Of a stretch of DNA of 64,000 bases, positions 23,540 to 33,240 are shown piece by piece. How positions within the stretch are numbered: the first letter of the stretch is position 1; every line of letters starts with the position of its first letter. The notes under the pieces were generated by a model, which saw only the letters and a list, made by a program, of their open reading frames with translations, ran no database searches and was not told the origin of the DNA. The stretch covers positions 62,001-126,000 of the forward strand of contig CAJMKE010000003.1 in assembly GCA_905213895.1 (NCBI GenBank), in the 5' to 3' direction. The translations under genes were made by a program, and so were the position numbers. Source of the DNA: an uncultured Alistipes sp. Lineage in GTDB: Bacteria > Bacteroidota > Bacteroidia > Bacteroidales > Rikenellaceae.

Positions 23540-25531
23540 ATGGGCAGAAAAATTTACGTCTTCATACTCGGATTGCTGCTGTCGGGCATCGTCGAATGTT
23601 CGGCGCAATACAACAGGGACTATTTTTTCTGGGTAGGGCGCAAGCACATGATGGACAACGATTTCAAGGAGGCGATACGGACGCTAAACATCCTGCTGCG
23701 CTTCGACGACGACGCCTACGAAGGTTATTTCCTGCGCGGAATCGCCAAATACAATCTTGATGACCTGTTGGGTGCGGACGCCGATTTTACGATAGCGATA
23801 GAGAAAAATCCCGTATTCACGACCGCCTATACCTACCGTGCCATAACCCGTTCGCGGCTCGGCAATTACGACGATGCGTTGAACGACTTCCGCGAAGCGA
23901 TAGACCTGCGTCCCGATTTGCCGAATCCCTATTTCAGCCGCGGCGTAACACGACTGCTCAACCAGCAGTTCGCCGAAGCCATAACCGATTTCGACAACTT
24001 CATCAAGTACGAGAAAAAGGTTGCCGACGCATACATAAACCGCGGCGTCTGCTATCTGTACCTCAAAGATACGGTACGGGCATACGACAATTTCAATCAG
24101 GCGATACGCACCAACCGCGAGAATCCGAACGGATACAACCGGCGCGGCACGCTGTACATGCAGCAGCGCAAATTTGCCGAAGCCGAAGCCGACTTCGACA
24201 AGGCGGTCGAGTGCGACACGACGTTCCTGCTTTCGTACTTCAACCGCGCGCTTGTCTACAACGAGACCAACCGTCCGATGCAGTCGCTAGGCGACCTCGA
24301 CAAGGTTCTGTCGCTCGATTCGACGAGTTCGATAACCTATTTCAACCGCGCAATAATCCGCTCGCAAATCGGCGATTACAATCGCGCTCTCGAAGATTAC
24401 GACAAAGTCGCGCACTACTCGCCGGACAACGTGCTGGTCTACTACAACCGCGCACTGCTCTATTCGCACCTCGGCGAAATCAAGAAGGCGATTGCCGACT
24501 ACTCGAAAGCAATCGAACTCTATCCCGATTTCGCGAACGCCTATCTAGGTCGCAGCAATCTGCGCCGTCTGCTGCGCGATACGTCGGGGGCTAACAAGGA
24601 TAAGCAGATAGCCGAACGCAAAATAGCCGAGTATCGCTCGCGGTTGAGCGACAGCACATATTCGATATACGCCGACACGACACGACGTTTCGACCGTCTC
24701 GTTTCGTTCGACAGCAAACTCGCCGGTTCGTCATTCGAACGCATCGCCACCCGCAAGTCTGGCGACGACAAAATGACGCTTCTGCCGCTGTTCCGTTTCA
24801 CCTACATGCGGGATGATTCGACACGCACCGAACTGGCGACCACGCGGTTCCATTCGCAGCGAGCCGAAGATTTCATGGAGAAAATCGGCAATCCGCTGCT
24901 GCGCATCTCGCGCATGGACACCAATATCGCTCCCGATTCGCTGATTGCCATGAACAAACGTTGCAAGCAAAAGAGCGGCACGGGCGACGAATCGTGGATT
25001 TCGCTGTTCGAACTCGCCATCACCGAATCGCTTATCAAGCAGTACACCAATGCCGTGAATACATATACGGTCGCGATAGAGCGCAATCCTGCCAATCCGT
25101 TCCTCTATCTGAACCGGGCGGCTACACGGGCTGAAATGATAGACTTCATATCGTCGATAGACAATGCCTATCAGCGCATATCCATCGAGAACGACCCTGC
25201 GAGCCGTCTGCACAATTCGCACACGCGCAATTACGACTACGACGAGGCTATATCCGACCTGAACAAGGCGATAAAACTGCACTCCGGATTCGCATACGCC
25301 TACTACAACCGCGCGAATCTGCTCGCGCTGTCGGGCAAACTGCCCGAGGCGTTCGACGACTACACGAAAGCGATAGAGCAGAATCCGCATTTCGCGGAGG
25401 CGTACTACAACCGCGGACTGATACAGATATTCATGAAAGATACGCGCAAAGGCTGTCTGGACATATCCAAGGCGGGCGAACTCGGAATAGAGGAAGCCTA
25501 TGACGTCTTGCGCGTCTATGCCGACGAATAA
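23540..25531 (+). CDS. exported TPR-repeat protein
   Basis: 663 residues with an N-terminal signal peptide ending near SAQ. It contains about ten tetratricopeptide repeats: a dense block from residue 30 to 360 (e.g. NPYFSRGVTRLLNQQFAEAI, YYNRALLYSHLGEIKKAIADY), then a non-repeat region around 370-480 rich in Arg/Asp, and further TPRs to the C-terminus. TPRs mediate protein contacts, so a periplasmic scaffold is likely. It is 21 bp upstream of the MFS transporter gene. No catalytic domain is visible. Confidence 0.85.
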   Translation: MGRKIYVFILGLLLSGIVECSAQYNRDYFFWVGRKHMMDNDFKEAIRTLNILLRFDDDAYEGYFLRGIAKYNLDDLLGADADFTIAIEKNPVFTTAYTYRAITRSRLGNYDDALNDFREAIDLRPDLPNPYFSRGVTRLLNQQFAEAITDFDNFIKYEKKVADAYINRGVCYLYLKDTVRAYDNFNQAIRTNRENPNGYNRRGTLYMQQRKFAEAEADFDKAVECDTTFLLSYFNRALVYNETNRPMQSLGDLDKVLSLDSTSSITYFNRAIIRSQIGDYNRALEDYDKVAHYSPDNVLVYYNRALLYSHLGEIKKAIADYSKAIELYPDFANAYLGRSNLRRLLRDTSGANKDKQIAERKIAEYRSRLSDSTYSIYADTTRRFDRLVSFDSKLAGSSFERIATRKSGDDKMTLLPLFRFTYMRDDSTRTELATTRFHSQRAEDFMEKIGNPLLRISRMDTNIAPDSLIAMNKRCKQKSGTGDESWISLFELAITESLIKQYTNAVNTYTVAIERNPANPFLYLNRAATRAEMIDFISSIDNAYQRISIENDPASRLHNSHTRNYDYDEAISDLNKAIKLHSGFAYAYYNRANLLALSGKLPEAFDDYTKAIEQNPHFAEAYYNRGLIQIFMKDTRKGCLDISKAGELGIEEAYDVLRVYADE

Positions 25532-25552
25532 TTCGAACTTAAATTATAAATT

Positions 25553-27001
25553 ATGACAGAAATCGTTACAAAAAAACTCAACGACTACGCATGGGCGCGG
25601 TGGACTGCATTGACGCTGATAGCGTCGATGATGTTCTTCGCCTACATGTTCGTGGACGTGATGGCACCTATCAAGAGTCTGCTCGAACCCGCTTTGGGTT
25701 GGAGTTCGACCGCCTACGGAACATACCGCTCGGCGGAGTATTTCCTGAACGTTTGGGGATTCCTCATCGTCGCCGGAATCATTCTCGACAAATGCGGAGT
25801 GCGCTTTACCGGAACGCTGTCGGCATCGTTGATGCTCGTCGGCGCATGTATCAAACTCTACGGCATCAGCGACATGTTCGCAGGTTCTGCTCTCGAATCG
25901 TGGCTCAACTCGTGGTGGACGACCATTCCGGCAAGCGCGAAAATGGCATCGTTCGGATTCATGATTTTCGGCTGCGGATGCGAAATGGCGGGAACGACCG
26001 TATCGAAAGCACTCGCAAAGTGGTTCAAGGGCAAGGAGATGGCACTGGCAATGGGATTGGAGATGGCAATCGCCCGTATCGGCGTATTCTCGATATTCTC
26101 GCTCTCGCCGTGGATTGCCGAGAAGATGGGGTCGGTCGTAGTTCCGGTCGCATTCTGCACCGTGCTGCTGCTCGTCGGACTTATCTTCTTCCTCGTATTC
26201 TGCGTACTCGACCGCAAGTTCGACAAGCAGTTGGAGGCAGACAAAATCAAGGAGGACGCGTCGGACGAACAGTTCCGCATCAGCGACATCTGGATGGTCC
26301 TTTCGAGCCGCATATTCTGGGTCGTAGCGTTGCTGTGCGTACTCTACTACTCGGCGATATTCCCGTTCCAAGCCTACGGAGCGGAGATGTTGCAGTGCAA
26401 CCTGCACGGAATTTCCGCCAAAACGGCATCCAATATCTTCCGCTGGTTCCCTGTCGGAGCAGCAATCATCACACCGCTTCTCGGCATCTATCTCGACCGC
26501 AAGGGCAAGGGTGCTACGATGCTTATCTGCGGTTCGCTGCTGCTTATCGCATGTCATCTTATCTTCGCATTCGTCGTTCCTGCAACGGGCAGCAGCCTGC
26601 TGGCATACGTAACAATCGTCGTTCTCGGAATCTCGTTCGCACTCGTTCCAGCCGCCTTGTGGCCGAGCGTACCGAAGATTATTGAGGAGCGCGTACTCGG
26701 AAGCGCATACTGCCTTATCTTCTGGGTTCAGAACATCGGTCTGTGCTTCGTGCCGCTGCTTATCGGCAACGTTCTCGATTCGTCGAACCTTGACAATCCT
26801 GCCGTCATCGCGGCAAAGGCAACGATAGAGCAACTCAAAGCCGAGGGCGTGGAGTCGCCGGACGTATTCATCCCTTACGACTACACCACCCCGCTCGTAA
26901 TCTTCGCATGCTTCGGAGTCGCGGCACTGGTAATCGCACTGTATTTGAAGGTTCTCGACAAACAAAAAGGCTACGGTCTCGAAGAACCGAACATCAAATA
27001 A
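25553..27001 (+). CDS. MFS transporter
   Basis: 482 residues with 12 predicted membrane helices and a central cytoplasmic loop rich in Lys/Asp (DRKFDKQLEADKIKEDASDE). The segments GWSSTAYGTYRSAEYFLNVW and LGISFALVPAALWPSVPKI are typical of a Bacteroidota MFS group related to nitrate/dipeptide-type carriers. It lies in the inner membrane. Substrate unknown. The gene follows the TPR protein closely and ends at a bidirectional terminator shared with the convergent glycosyltransferase gene. Confidence 0.88.
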   Translation: MTEIVTKKLNDYAWARWTALTLIASMMFFAYMFVDVMAPIKSLLEPALGWSSTAYGTYRSAEYFLNVWGFLIVAGIILDKCGVRFTGTLSASLMLVGACIKLYGISDMFAGSALESWLNSWWTTIPASAKMASFGFMIFGCGCEMAGTTVSKALAKWFKGKEMALAMGLEMAIARIGVFSIFSLSPWIAEKMGSVVVPVAFCTVLLLVGLIFFLVFCVLDRKFDKQLEADKIKEDASDEQFRISDIWMVLSSRIFWVVALLCVLYYSAIFPFQAYGAEMLQCNLHGISAKTASNIFRWFPVGAAIITPLLGIYLDRKGKGATMLICGSLLLIACHLIFAFVVPATGSSLLAYVTIVVLGISFALVPAALWPSVPKIIEERVLGSAYCLIFWVQNIGLCFVPLLIGNVLDSSNLDNPAVIAAKATIEQLKAEGVESPDVFIPYDYTTPLVIFACFGVAALVIALYLKVLDKQKGYGLEEPNIK

Positions 27002-27021
27002 CACCGGATAATAATTCAATC

Positions 27022-27053
27022 AAAAACGGCAGAAGAATATCTTCTGCCGTTTT
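27022..27053. terminator. bidirectional terminator between MFS and glycosyltransferase genes
   Basis: AACGGCAGAAGA pairs perfectly with TCTTCTGCCGTT, with A-rich and T-rich flanks, serving both convergent genes. Confidence 0.85.
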
Positions 27054-27070
27054 CAGTTGAACCGCATACG

Positions 27071-28192
27071 CTAATCTTGCGCGAGGTTGTAAACCTCCAC
27101 TATCTTGTCGCACATAGCCCGCCACGAAAAACGCTTGCGCTCCTGAACGATATTGGCAGCGAATCGTTCCAGATTACCGTTTTCGTACAACTCCTCTATC
27201 GCACGGGCGACGCCTTCGGCGGTAGGTTCGCACACATACCCCACCTTGTCGTCAGGAACAATCTCCGACAGTCCGCCCACGTCGGTTACTATCATCGGCG
27301 TACAGAAATTATAGGCTATCTGAGTTACGCCGCTTTGGGTCGCGCTGCGGTAAGGCAGAACCACGGCATCGGCAGCCGAAAAGTAGTAGCGCACCTCGTC
27401 GTCCGGAATGAACCTGTCGTGCAGAACCGCGCTCTCGCCGAGCGATTCGAACATCGGTTCGTATTTCTCGCGGTCATCGTAAAACTCGCCGGCGACAATC
27501 AACCGCAGACCGTCGCGCCGTACACGGTTCCATGCCGAAAGCAGAATGTCCAGCCCCTTATATTCGCGGATAAGTCCGAAAAAGAGCAAATATTGCTCGT
27601 TGGCGTCGATTCGCAAATGGCAGCAGGCTTCGGTGCGGTCTACGCGCGCGCCGAAATTCTCGAACATCGGATGCGGTGAAAATACCGCAGGCGCATCGGT
27701 ATACCGTTTCAATTCGCTGTTCACCTGTTCGGACATATAGACGAAACCGTCCACCGCGCCGAGATAGTAGCGGTTGAACGGTTTGTCCGTAATGTGGTGT
27801 TCGTGCGGCTCGACATTGTCGATTTGGCACACGACCTTCGTATGTCCGTTGGAACGGGCGATACGGGCGACTGTACCGAAACACGGAGCCATGAACGGCG
27901 TCCAGTATTTCATCAGTATCATATCCGGTCGCTCTCGGCGTAAGCGCAGCCCGAGATTGACCCAGTTCAACGGATTGCAGGTGTTCATCACCCGCTCTAT
28001 ATGCAAATCCTGCGGAGCAGGGGTATCGACAGTCTGACTTTTGCCCGGGAACAACAGCGAAGGGTATTGCAGCGAGAAGGTATAAATCTTCACCTCATCT
28101 CCTCGACGCATGTATTCTCTTGCCATAGTCTCCATAATCGACGCCAAACCGCCCCGATAAGGATGTGCCGGACCTAAAATTACGATTTTCAT
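27071..28192 (-). CDS. glycosyltransferase family 4
   Basis: 373 residues from the ATG at 28192 (an in-frame ATG at 28204 adds four residues). GT-B fold: IVILGPAHPYRGGLASIMET at the N-terminus binds the acceptor, and the C-terminal donor domain has GLIREYKGLDILL, LPYRSATQSGVTQIAYN and the VTDVGGLSEIV nucleotide-sugar segment. Such enzymes build surface glycans at the cytoplasmic face of the membrane. Donor and acceptor are unknown. Three tandem promoter-carrying repeats lie immediately upstream and are oriented toward it. Confidence 0.9.
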   Translation of the reverse strand: MKIVILGPAHPYRGGLASIMETMAREYMRRGDEVKIYTFSLQYPSLLFPGKSQTVDTPAPQDLHIERVMNTCNPLNWVNLGLRLRRERPDMILMKYWTPFMAPCFGTVARIARSNGHTKVVCQIDNVEPHEHHITDKPFNRYYLGAVDGFVYMSEQVNSELKRYTDAPAVFSPHPMFENFGARVDRTEACCHLRIDANEQYLLFFGLIREYKGLDILLSAWNRVRRDGLRLIVAGEFYDDREKYEPMFESLGESAVLHDRFIPDDEVRYYFSAADAVVLPYRSATQSGVTQIAYNFCTPMIVTDVGGLSEIVPDDKVGYVCEPTAEGVARAIEELYENGNLERFAANIVQERKRFSWRAMCDKIVEVYNLAQD

Positions 28193-28296
28193 ATCTTTTC
28201 GCATAAACCGCCCGAACGCGCATGGCGGGAGCGGAATTGCAACCGCTTACGGCAATTCCGCAACGCTGCGCAGATAGCAGGCTCGATAACTTTGTA

Positions 28297-28505
28297 CAAA
28301 GATACGAATAAGCCGAGCGCAAATGCAAATTTATTTGCAAATTGCCGAGGCGAAGTATCTAAGGCGAAGCCAAAGTTACGAATAAGCGAGAGGAATGTCA
28401 AATTTATTTGGACATTCCCGAGCGGGAGTATCTAAAACGAAGTTAAAGATACGAATAAGTCGAGGGCAAAGCAAAATTTATTTTGACTTTGACGAGCAGA
28501 GTATC
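28297..28505 (-). repeat. three tandem hairpin repeats carrying promoters
   Basis: Three units of about 73 bp. Each has the conserved edge TACGAATAAG, a stem whose sequence differs between units but stays self-complementary around AAATTTATTT, and a GAGTATCTAA-type tail. Read on the minus strand, each contains TTTG-N20/21-TA[TA]CTTT[GA]: TATCTTTG at 28297-28304, TAACTTTG at 28371-28378 and TATCTTTA at 28444-28451. This accounts for the 354-bp gap between the bacterioferritin-like and glycosyltransferase genes; the rest of the gap shows nothing else. Confidence 0.85.
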
Positions 28506-28546
28506 TAAAACAAAGTTAAAGACAGGAAAATCCGATGATTAAGTCC

Positions 28547-29065
28547 CTATTCTTCCTTGAATTTATGCTCTTTGACGATCTCCTTGCTGTGGGCGACGGA
28601 CTGCAACGCAAGATACTGTACGCCGTAGTCCTTCATATTCTGCAATTCGGTGCGGAAAATATCGAGATGCTCCTCCTCTTCCGCCGACATGTTCTGAAAC
28701 AGACGGTGCGTTACGGCATCGTCCTCGGCGGAACACAGACGCGAGAACTCGTTGTAGGAATCGACGGTACTCTGTTCGAGTTTCATCGAAAATTCGAGAG
28801 CCTCGCCTACATCATGGATTTGCCGCGTCTTGAACTGCTGATTCATGTTCACGTCGCCTTCGAGAAAGAGAATGCGCTCGGCGATATGCTCGATATGGCG
28901 CATTTCGGCAATCGAGATGCCGCGCATCAGATTGGACAGATGTTCATACCCCGCATCCTCGAAGATGGTGTGGAAATACATGTATTGCAACGTCGTGGCA
29001 ATCTCTTTGCCCAACGCATCGTTCAATCGGTCGATACTTTTCCGATACTTATTGTTCTGTTCCAT
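28547..29065 (-). CDS. bacterioferritin-like ferritin-fold protein
   Basis: 172 residues, four-helix ferritin-like protein. Metal-ligand positions are visible in KEIATTLQYMYFH, AEMRHIEHIAERI, EFSMKLEQSTVDSYNEF and SAEEEEHLDIFRTEL (Glu and ExxH pairs), as in bacterioferritins or DNA-binding ferritin relatives. The role is iron storage or oxidative protection in the cytoplasm. The heme-binding Met cannot be assigned confidently. Transcribed alone or after the thioesterase gene 48 bp upstream. Confidence 0.87.
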   Translation of the reverse strand: MEQNNKYRKSIDRLNDALGKEIATTLQYMYFHTIFEDAGYEHLSNLMRGISIAEMRHIEHIAERILFLEGDVNMNQQFKTRQIHDVGEALEFSMKLEQSTVDSYNEFSRLCSAEDDAVTHRLFQNMSAEEEEHLDIFRTELQNMKDYGVQYLALQSVAHSKEIVKEHKFKEE

Positions 29066-29113
29066 AATAAAAAGGTATTTGCACGGAACAGAGCAAATAA
29101 AGTACCAAAACCT

Positions 29114-29842
29114 CTAACGCCACTCCACGGAAGCACGGCAGGCGACAGTCCCGTCGTCGGTCTTTATCTCGAACAGCGACGTTTCGCCGCGCTGTACGTA
29201 TCCCACGGTCAGTGTCTGTCCGAGACGGGACTCGTGTATGAAATGAATATCCAGACGCAGCGGGCGATTCTCTTTGAGCAGGTCGATAGGCAGCATGTCT
29301 ATCATCATGACGATGTAGCGCATCGTATTGACGTGGCAGTTGAAATCGATGTCGCTGTAAACCACCTTGTGTTCGGTAAATTCGGTAGGTTCGACATCGA
29401 GAATCTTATGCGGCGTATCGCACGGCGACGGGGCGTCGCACAAGTACGGCTGGCATATATCCTTAATCTCGCTCAACCCGACGGGAACGCGCTTGACATA
29501 ATCTATCAGACACCATTGCGACACGGCCCGGCAGAATATTTTGCCCGCTTTGTCCGCCACCTCGAAATTACGGGTGGACAGCACGCGACCGTTCTCGTTC
29601 ACCCAAGTGCGCACCTCTATATCGGAATACTGCTCGGGACGGTAATCGAGTTCGATAGCCATGCGCGACAAAACCCACGCCCGATTGTCCTTCGACAAAA
29701 CGTCCACACCGAAGCCCTTGCGCTGGGCATCGGTTCCCGCGGTATTGAGCAGATAACTGCCCATCGCCTCGATAGTCGCATTAAGCGTAAAATCGACGCA
29801 TTGAGGTTCTATTCTGTAAAAATACGATGTTTTTTCCGCCAT
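29114..29842 (-). CDS. acyl-ACP thioesterase
   Basis: 242 residues from the ATG at 29842. Double hot-dog fold of the FAT (Fat/FatA-like) family: N-terminal half with NTAGTDAQRKGFGVD, RAWVLSRMAIEL and VRTWV, C-terminal half with YSDIDFNCHVNTMRYIVMMIDMLP, which holds the catalytic Asn/His. It releases free fatty acids from acyl-ACP in the cytoplasm, which would set the fatty acid pool for membrane or sulfonolipid synthesis. Length matches bacterial members. Confidence 0.93.
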   Translation of the reverse strand: MAEKTSYFYRIEPQCVDFTLNATIEAMGSYLLNTAGTDAQRKGFGVDVLSKDNRAWVLSRMAIELDYRPEQYSDIEVRTWVNENGRVLSTRNFEVADKAGKIFCRAVSQWCLIDYVKRVPVGLSEIKDICQPYLCDAPSPCDTPHKILDVEPTEFTEHKVVYSDIDFNCHVNTMRYIVMMIDMLPIDLLKENRPLRLDIHFIHESRLGQTLTVGYVQRGETSLFEIKTDDGTVACRASVEWR

Positions 29843-30002
29843 AATTTTCCGTTTTACGAAGCCGGCACGACATGCCCGCGTCGGCTTCAATATTTGCAAA
29901 GGTAAAATTTATCGGCGAAATACGCAATTTCCGCACCGTTTTAGCGTTAATTGAAAATAAACGCGCGAGTAATCGGACATCGTTCTAAATCATTAGTAAA
30001 GA

Positions 30003-30034
30003 TTTGGTATTACGAATATTTAGTCTTATATTTG
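30003..30034 (+). promoter_or_regulatory. promoter of the XRE/M16 unit
   Basis: TTTG (30003-30006), 20-bp spacer, TATATTTG (30027-30034). A GGAGG ribosome site lies before the ATG at 30104, rare in this window. Confidence 0.75.
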
Positions 30035-30103
30035 TACACGGGTTAATGTGTACATCGCAACAAAACAGAAAACGTATAACATTAAAATTGAGGAGGAAAG
30101 ATT

Positions 30104-30310
30104 ATGGGAGTGGTAGTAAAACTGGCATCGGTAATGCAAAAACGTCGGATTTCGCTCGGCGAATTGGCGGAAAGAGTCGGCATAACGCCTGCAAACATGT
30201 CCATTTTGAAAACGGGCAAGGGAAAGGCGATAAGATTCTCGACGCTCGAAGCGATTTGCCGTGAATTGAGATGCCAGCCGGGTGATATACTCGAATACGT
30301 GGACGATTGA
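30104..30310 (+). CDS. XRE family transcriptional regulator (small HTH)
   Basis: 68 residues, almost only a Cro/CI-type helix-turn-helix: ISLGELAERVGITPANMSIL followed by KAIRFSTLEAICRELRCQPGDILEY. This matches the YozG-like one-domain regulators common in Bacteroidota, which often act with a small membrane protein that is absent here. It has a strong promoter and a GGAGG ribosome site, and lies 31 bp before the M16 protease gene, so the two are likely co-transcribed. Targets unknown. Confidence 0.9.
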   Translation: MGVVVKLASVMQKRRISLGELAERVGITPANMSILKTGKGKAIRFSTLEAICRELRCQPGDILEYVDD

Positions 30311-30341
30311 CAAACAATTTCATTTACATAAAAAGACAAGT

Positions 30342-33170
30342 ATGAAACGCTTTTTTACGCTTGCATCCGCACTTTTCATTGCGGCTGCAACAATCGCTCA
30401 AACAGCGAGCGTTCAGCCCGTCATTCCGGTGATACCGAATGACCCGGCAGTACGCAAAGGAACGTTGGAGAACGGAATGACATACTACATCCGCCACAAC
30501 GACAAACAGAAAAATCTCGCCGATTTCTACATCGTACACGACGTCGGCGCAATTCAGGAGAACGATTCGCAGCAGGGTCTGGCTCACTTTCTCGAACACA
30601 TGGCATTCAACGGCACGAAGAATCTGCCGGGCAAGATGCTCATCGAATATCTCGAAAAGGTAGGCGTCAAATTCGGTGCGAACCTCAATGCAAGCACTTC
30701 GTGGGATGTTACGCAGTATCTGATGCGCGACGTTCCGACCGTTCGCGAAGGCATCGTGGACAGTGCGCTGCTGGTTCTCCACGACTGGTCGAATTTCATC
30801 GCTCTCGAACCTAAGGAAATCGACTCCGAACGCGGCGTCATCATGGAGGAGTTGCGTACCCGCGACAACGCACAGTGGCGTTCGATGGTTCAGTTCCTCA
30901 AAGCACTTACCAAGGGAACGAAATACGAGCACCGCAACCTTATCGGCTATCTCGACGGACTGAAATCGTTTGACCACAGCGACATCGAAGACTTCTACAA
31001 TACGTGGTACCGTCCGGACTATCAGGCAGTAGTGGTTGTCGGCGACATCGACGTGGACAAGGTGGAGAACAAAATCAAGACCTTGATGGCGGACATTCCT
31101 GCTTCGCAAGCCGACGCACCGCAGAAAGAGGTTATCGTAGTGCCGGACAACAAGGAGCCTATCATTTCGATATTCACCGACCCCGAGATGCTCGAAAGCA
31201 GCGCGGCGATATACTGCAAGCACGAGGCTATGCCGAAGGATATGAACAACACCATTCTTTATGAAAAGGTTTCGCTCATCAACTCGCTCGGAAGCGCAAT
31301 GGCTAATGCCCGTCTCAACGAAATCGCGATGAAGCCGAACGCTCCGTTCACTTCGGCATACATGTTCAACGGCGGTATAGGCATCTGCCCTACTCTCGAA
31401 ACGCTCGTAATCAGCGTCAATACCAAGGATGGCGGACTGGCTGCCGGTTTGGAGGCGGCATACACCGAATTGAAGCGCATCCGCGAACACGGATTCACGG
31501 ATGGCGAATTTGAGCGTGCGCAGAACGACGTTCTCCGTCGCGAAGAGCGTGCATACACCAACCGCAACGACCGCAAGAATCAGGAATACGTTTCGCGCTA
31601 CATCAGCAATTTCCGCCGCAACACTCCGATTCCGGATGCCGAAACCGAGTGGAAACTCGACAGCGTATTGATTAAGACCATCTCGCTCGCCGAAGTCAAT
31701 CAGTTGTTCAAGAACTACATCCACGACGACAATCAGGTAATCTCGATTGAAGCGCCAATCAAAGAAGGTGTGGCGAATCCGACCGAAGAGGACGTGAAGG
31801 CGATTATCGCCAAAGTAAATGCGGCGACCGTGGAGGCATACGCCGACAACACCGTCAAAGAGCCGCTTATCGCAAACGAAAAGGCACTCAAAGGCTCGCC
31901 GGTGAAGAAGACCGCAGTAAACGAGATTCTCGGCACGACCGAATGGACGCTCAAAAACGGAATCAAGGTAATCGTAAAGCCTACGACATTCAAGGCTGAT
32001 GAGGTTATCGTGAACATCCGCTCGCACGCCGGCATGTCGGCACTCAGCGACGAGGACTACCCTACCGCAAGTTTCTTCTATAATATAGTAAGCAATCAGG
32101 GTGTATCCAAGTTCTCGGCAACCGACCTGAAAAAGCAACTTTCGGGCAAGAGCGCACGTGTCGTGATGATGCCTACCGACTTCATGACGCAGATGGTAGG
32201 CAGCGGTTCGCCGAAAGACCTCGAAACGCTGTTGCAGTTGCAGTATCTCTACTTCACCGAGCCTCGTTTCAACAAGGACGATTTCGATGTTACCATCAAC
32301 CAGTTCCGCAGTTATGTGGAGAATCTGAAAACCAGTCCTGACTACATTGCATCGAAGGAACTCACCAAGACTCTCTATGGCGACCATCCGCGCAAGCAGA
32401 CCATGTCGCCGGAACTGCTCGACAAGATTTCGTTCGACCGTCTGCCAGCCGTTTACAAGCAGTTGTACTCCAATGCCAAGAACTTTACCGTAACGATTGT
32501 CGGCAATGTGGATTTGGCGACACTCAAACCGCTCGTAGAGAAATACATCGGTTCGCTGCCTGTAACGAAAGACAAACTCGCGAGAGTCGATGACGGCGTA
32601 AGACCAGTAAAGGGCGTCGCCATCAACGATTTCAAGGCTCCGATGCAGCAGCCTAAGGTCGGTGTTTACCGCGTATTCACCGGCGAGATTCCTTACACGC
32701 TCGAAAATCAGGTCGCAATGACGTTCCTCTCGCAGGCGTTGAGTTCGCGCTACCTCATTTCGATTCGCGAGGAGAAGGGCGGAACTTACGGTGTAGGTGT
32801 ACGCGGCAATATCCGTCCGGATTTCGAGGGCAACTATATGCTCAACATCATTTTCGACACCAACGAGGAGATGGCGGACGAATTGAGCGAAATCGTAATG
32901 GACGAACTGAAAAAGATTGCCGAGGAGGGTCCGCTCACCGAGGATGTCGAGAAGACGCGCCAGTTCCTGCTCAAAAACTGGAAGAACCAGATTGAGGACA
33001 ACCAGTCGTGGCAGAATTTCATCGACGGCTACTATTATCGCGGAATCGACCAGATTTCCAACTACGAGAATGTCGTAACGAACCTTACCAACGCCGATGT
33101 TCAGGCTTTGGCAAAGAAGATTCTCGAAGACAACAACATGACATACGTCGTAATGCGTCCGGAGAAGTAA
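30342..33170 (+). CDS. M16 family zinc metallopeptidase, exported
   Basis: 942 residues from the ATG at 30342, with a signal peptide ending at TIAQ. The inverted zinc motif HxxEH is at 82-86 (HFLEH), with the distal Glu in the EIDSERGVIMEEL region. The protein has four M16 domains in one chain, like pitrilysin/PqqL; the second half (from about residue 500) lacks HxxEH and is the inactive partner. Located in the periplasm, it degrades peptides trapped in its closed chamber. The preceding XRE gene shares its promoter. A strong terminator follows. Confidence 0.95.
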   Translation: MKRFFTLASALFIAAATIAQTASVQPVIPVIPNDPAVRKGTLENGMTYYIRHNDKQKNLADFYIVHDVGAIQENDSQQGLAHFLEHMAFNGTKNLPGKMLIEYLEKVGVKFGANLNASTSWDVTQYLMRDVPTVREGIVDSALLVLHDWSNFIALEPKEIDSERGVIMEELRTRDNAQWRSMVQFLKALTKGTKYEHRNLIGYLDGLKSFDHSDIEDFYNTWYRPDYQAVVVVGDIDVDKVENKIKTLMADIPASQADAPQKEVIVVPDNKEPIISIFTDPEMLESSAAIYCKHEAMPKDMNNTILYEKVSLINSLGSAMANARLNEIAMKPNAPFTSAYMFNGGIGICPTLETLVISVNTKDGGLAAGLEAAYTELKRIREHGFTDGEFERAQNDVLRREERAYTNRNDRKNQEYVSRYISNFRRNTPIPDAETEWKLDSVLIKTISLAEVNQLFKNYIHDDNQVISIEAPIKEGVANPTEEDVKAIIAKVNAATVEAYADNTVKEPLIANEKALKGSPVKKTAVNEILGTTEWTLKNGIKVIVKPTTFKADEVIVNIRSHAGMSALSDEDYPTASFFYNIVSNQGVSKFSATDLKKQLSGKSARVVMMPTDFMTQMVGSGSPKDLETLLQLQYLYFTEPRFNKDDFDVTINQFRSYVENLKTSPDYIASKELTKTLYGDHPRKQTMSPELLDKISFDRLPAVYKQLYSNAKNFTVTIVGNVDLATLKPLVEKYIGSLPVTKDKLARVDDGVRPVKGVAINDFKAPMQQPKVGVYRVFTGEIPYTLENQVAMTFLSQALSSRYLISIREEKGGTYGVGVRGNIRPDFEGNYMLNIIFDTNEEMADELSEIVMDELKKIAEEGPLTEDVEKTRQFLLKNWKNQIEDNQSWQNFIDGYYYRGIDQISNYENVVTNLTNADVQALAKKILEDNNMTYVVMRPEK

Positions 33171-33195
33171 TCGGATAACGATTCCAATTTGCGCT

Positions 33196-33229
33196 CTCCC
33201 GCCGGCAGAAAGCCGGCGGGAGTTTTCTT
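33196..33229 (+). terminator. terminator of the M16 protease gene
   Basis: CTCCCGCCGGC pairs perfectly with GCCGGCGGGAG, followed by TTTTCTT. Confidence 0.9.
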
Positions 33230-33240
33230 GTCTGTTAGAG

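Noticed and set aside
25544..27019. 491-codon minus-strand frame opposite the MFS gene
   Set aside because: Cys/Arg-rich shadow frame; the plus strand encodes a clear 12-helix transporter.
28297..28505. Possible CRISPR array
   Set aside because: Three diverged 73-bp units with no constant repeat/variable spacer alternation and no cas genes; promoter-bearing hairpin repeats explain it better.
30324..32387. 687-codon minus-strand frame opposite the M16 protease
   Set aside because: Shadow of a well-supported metallopeptidase gene; its translation has no recognisable fold.
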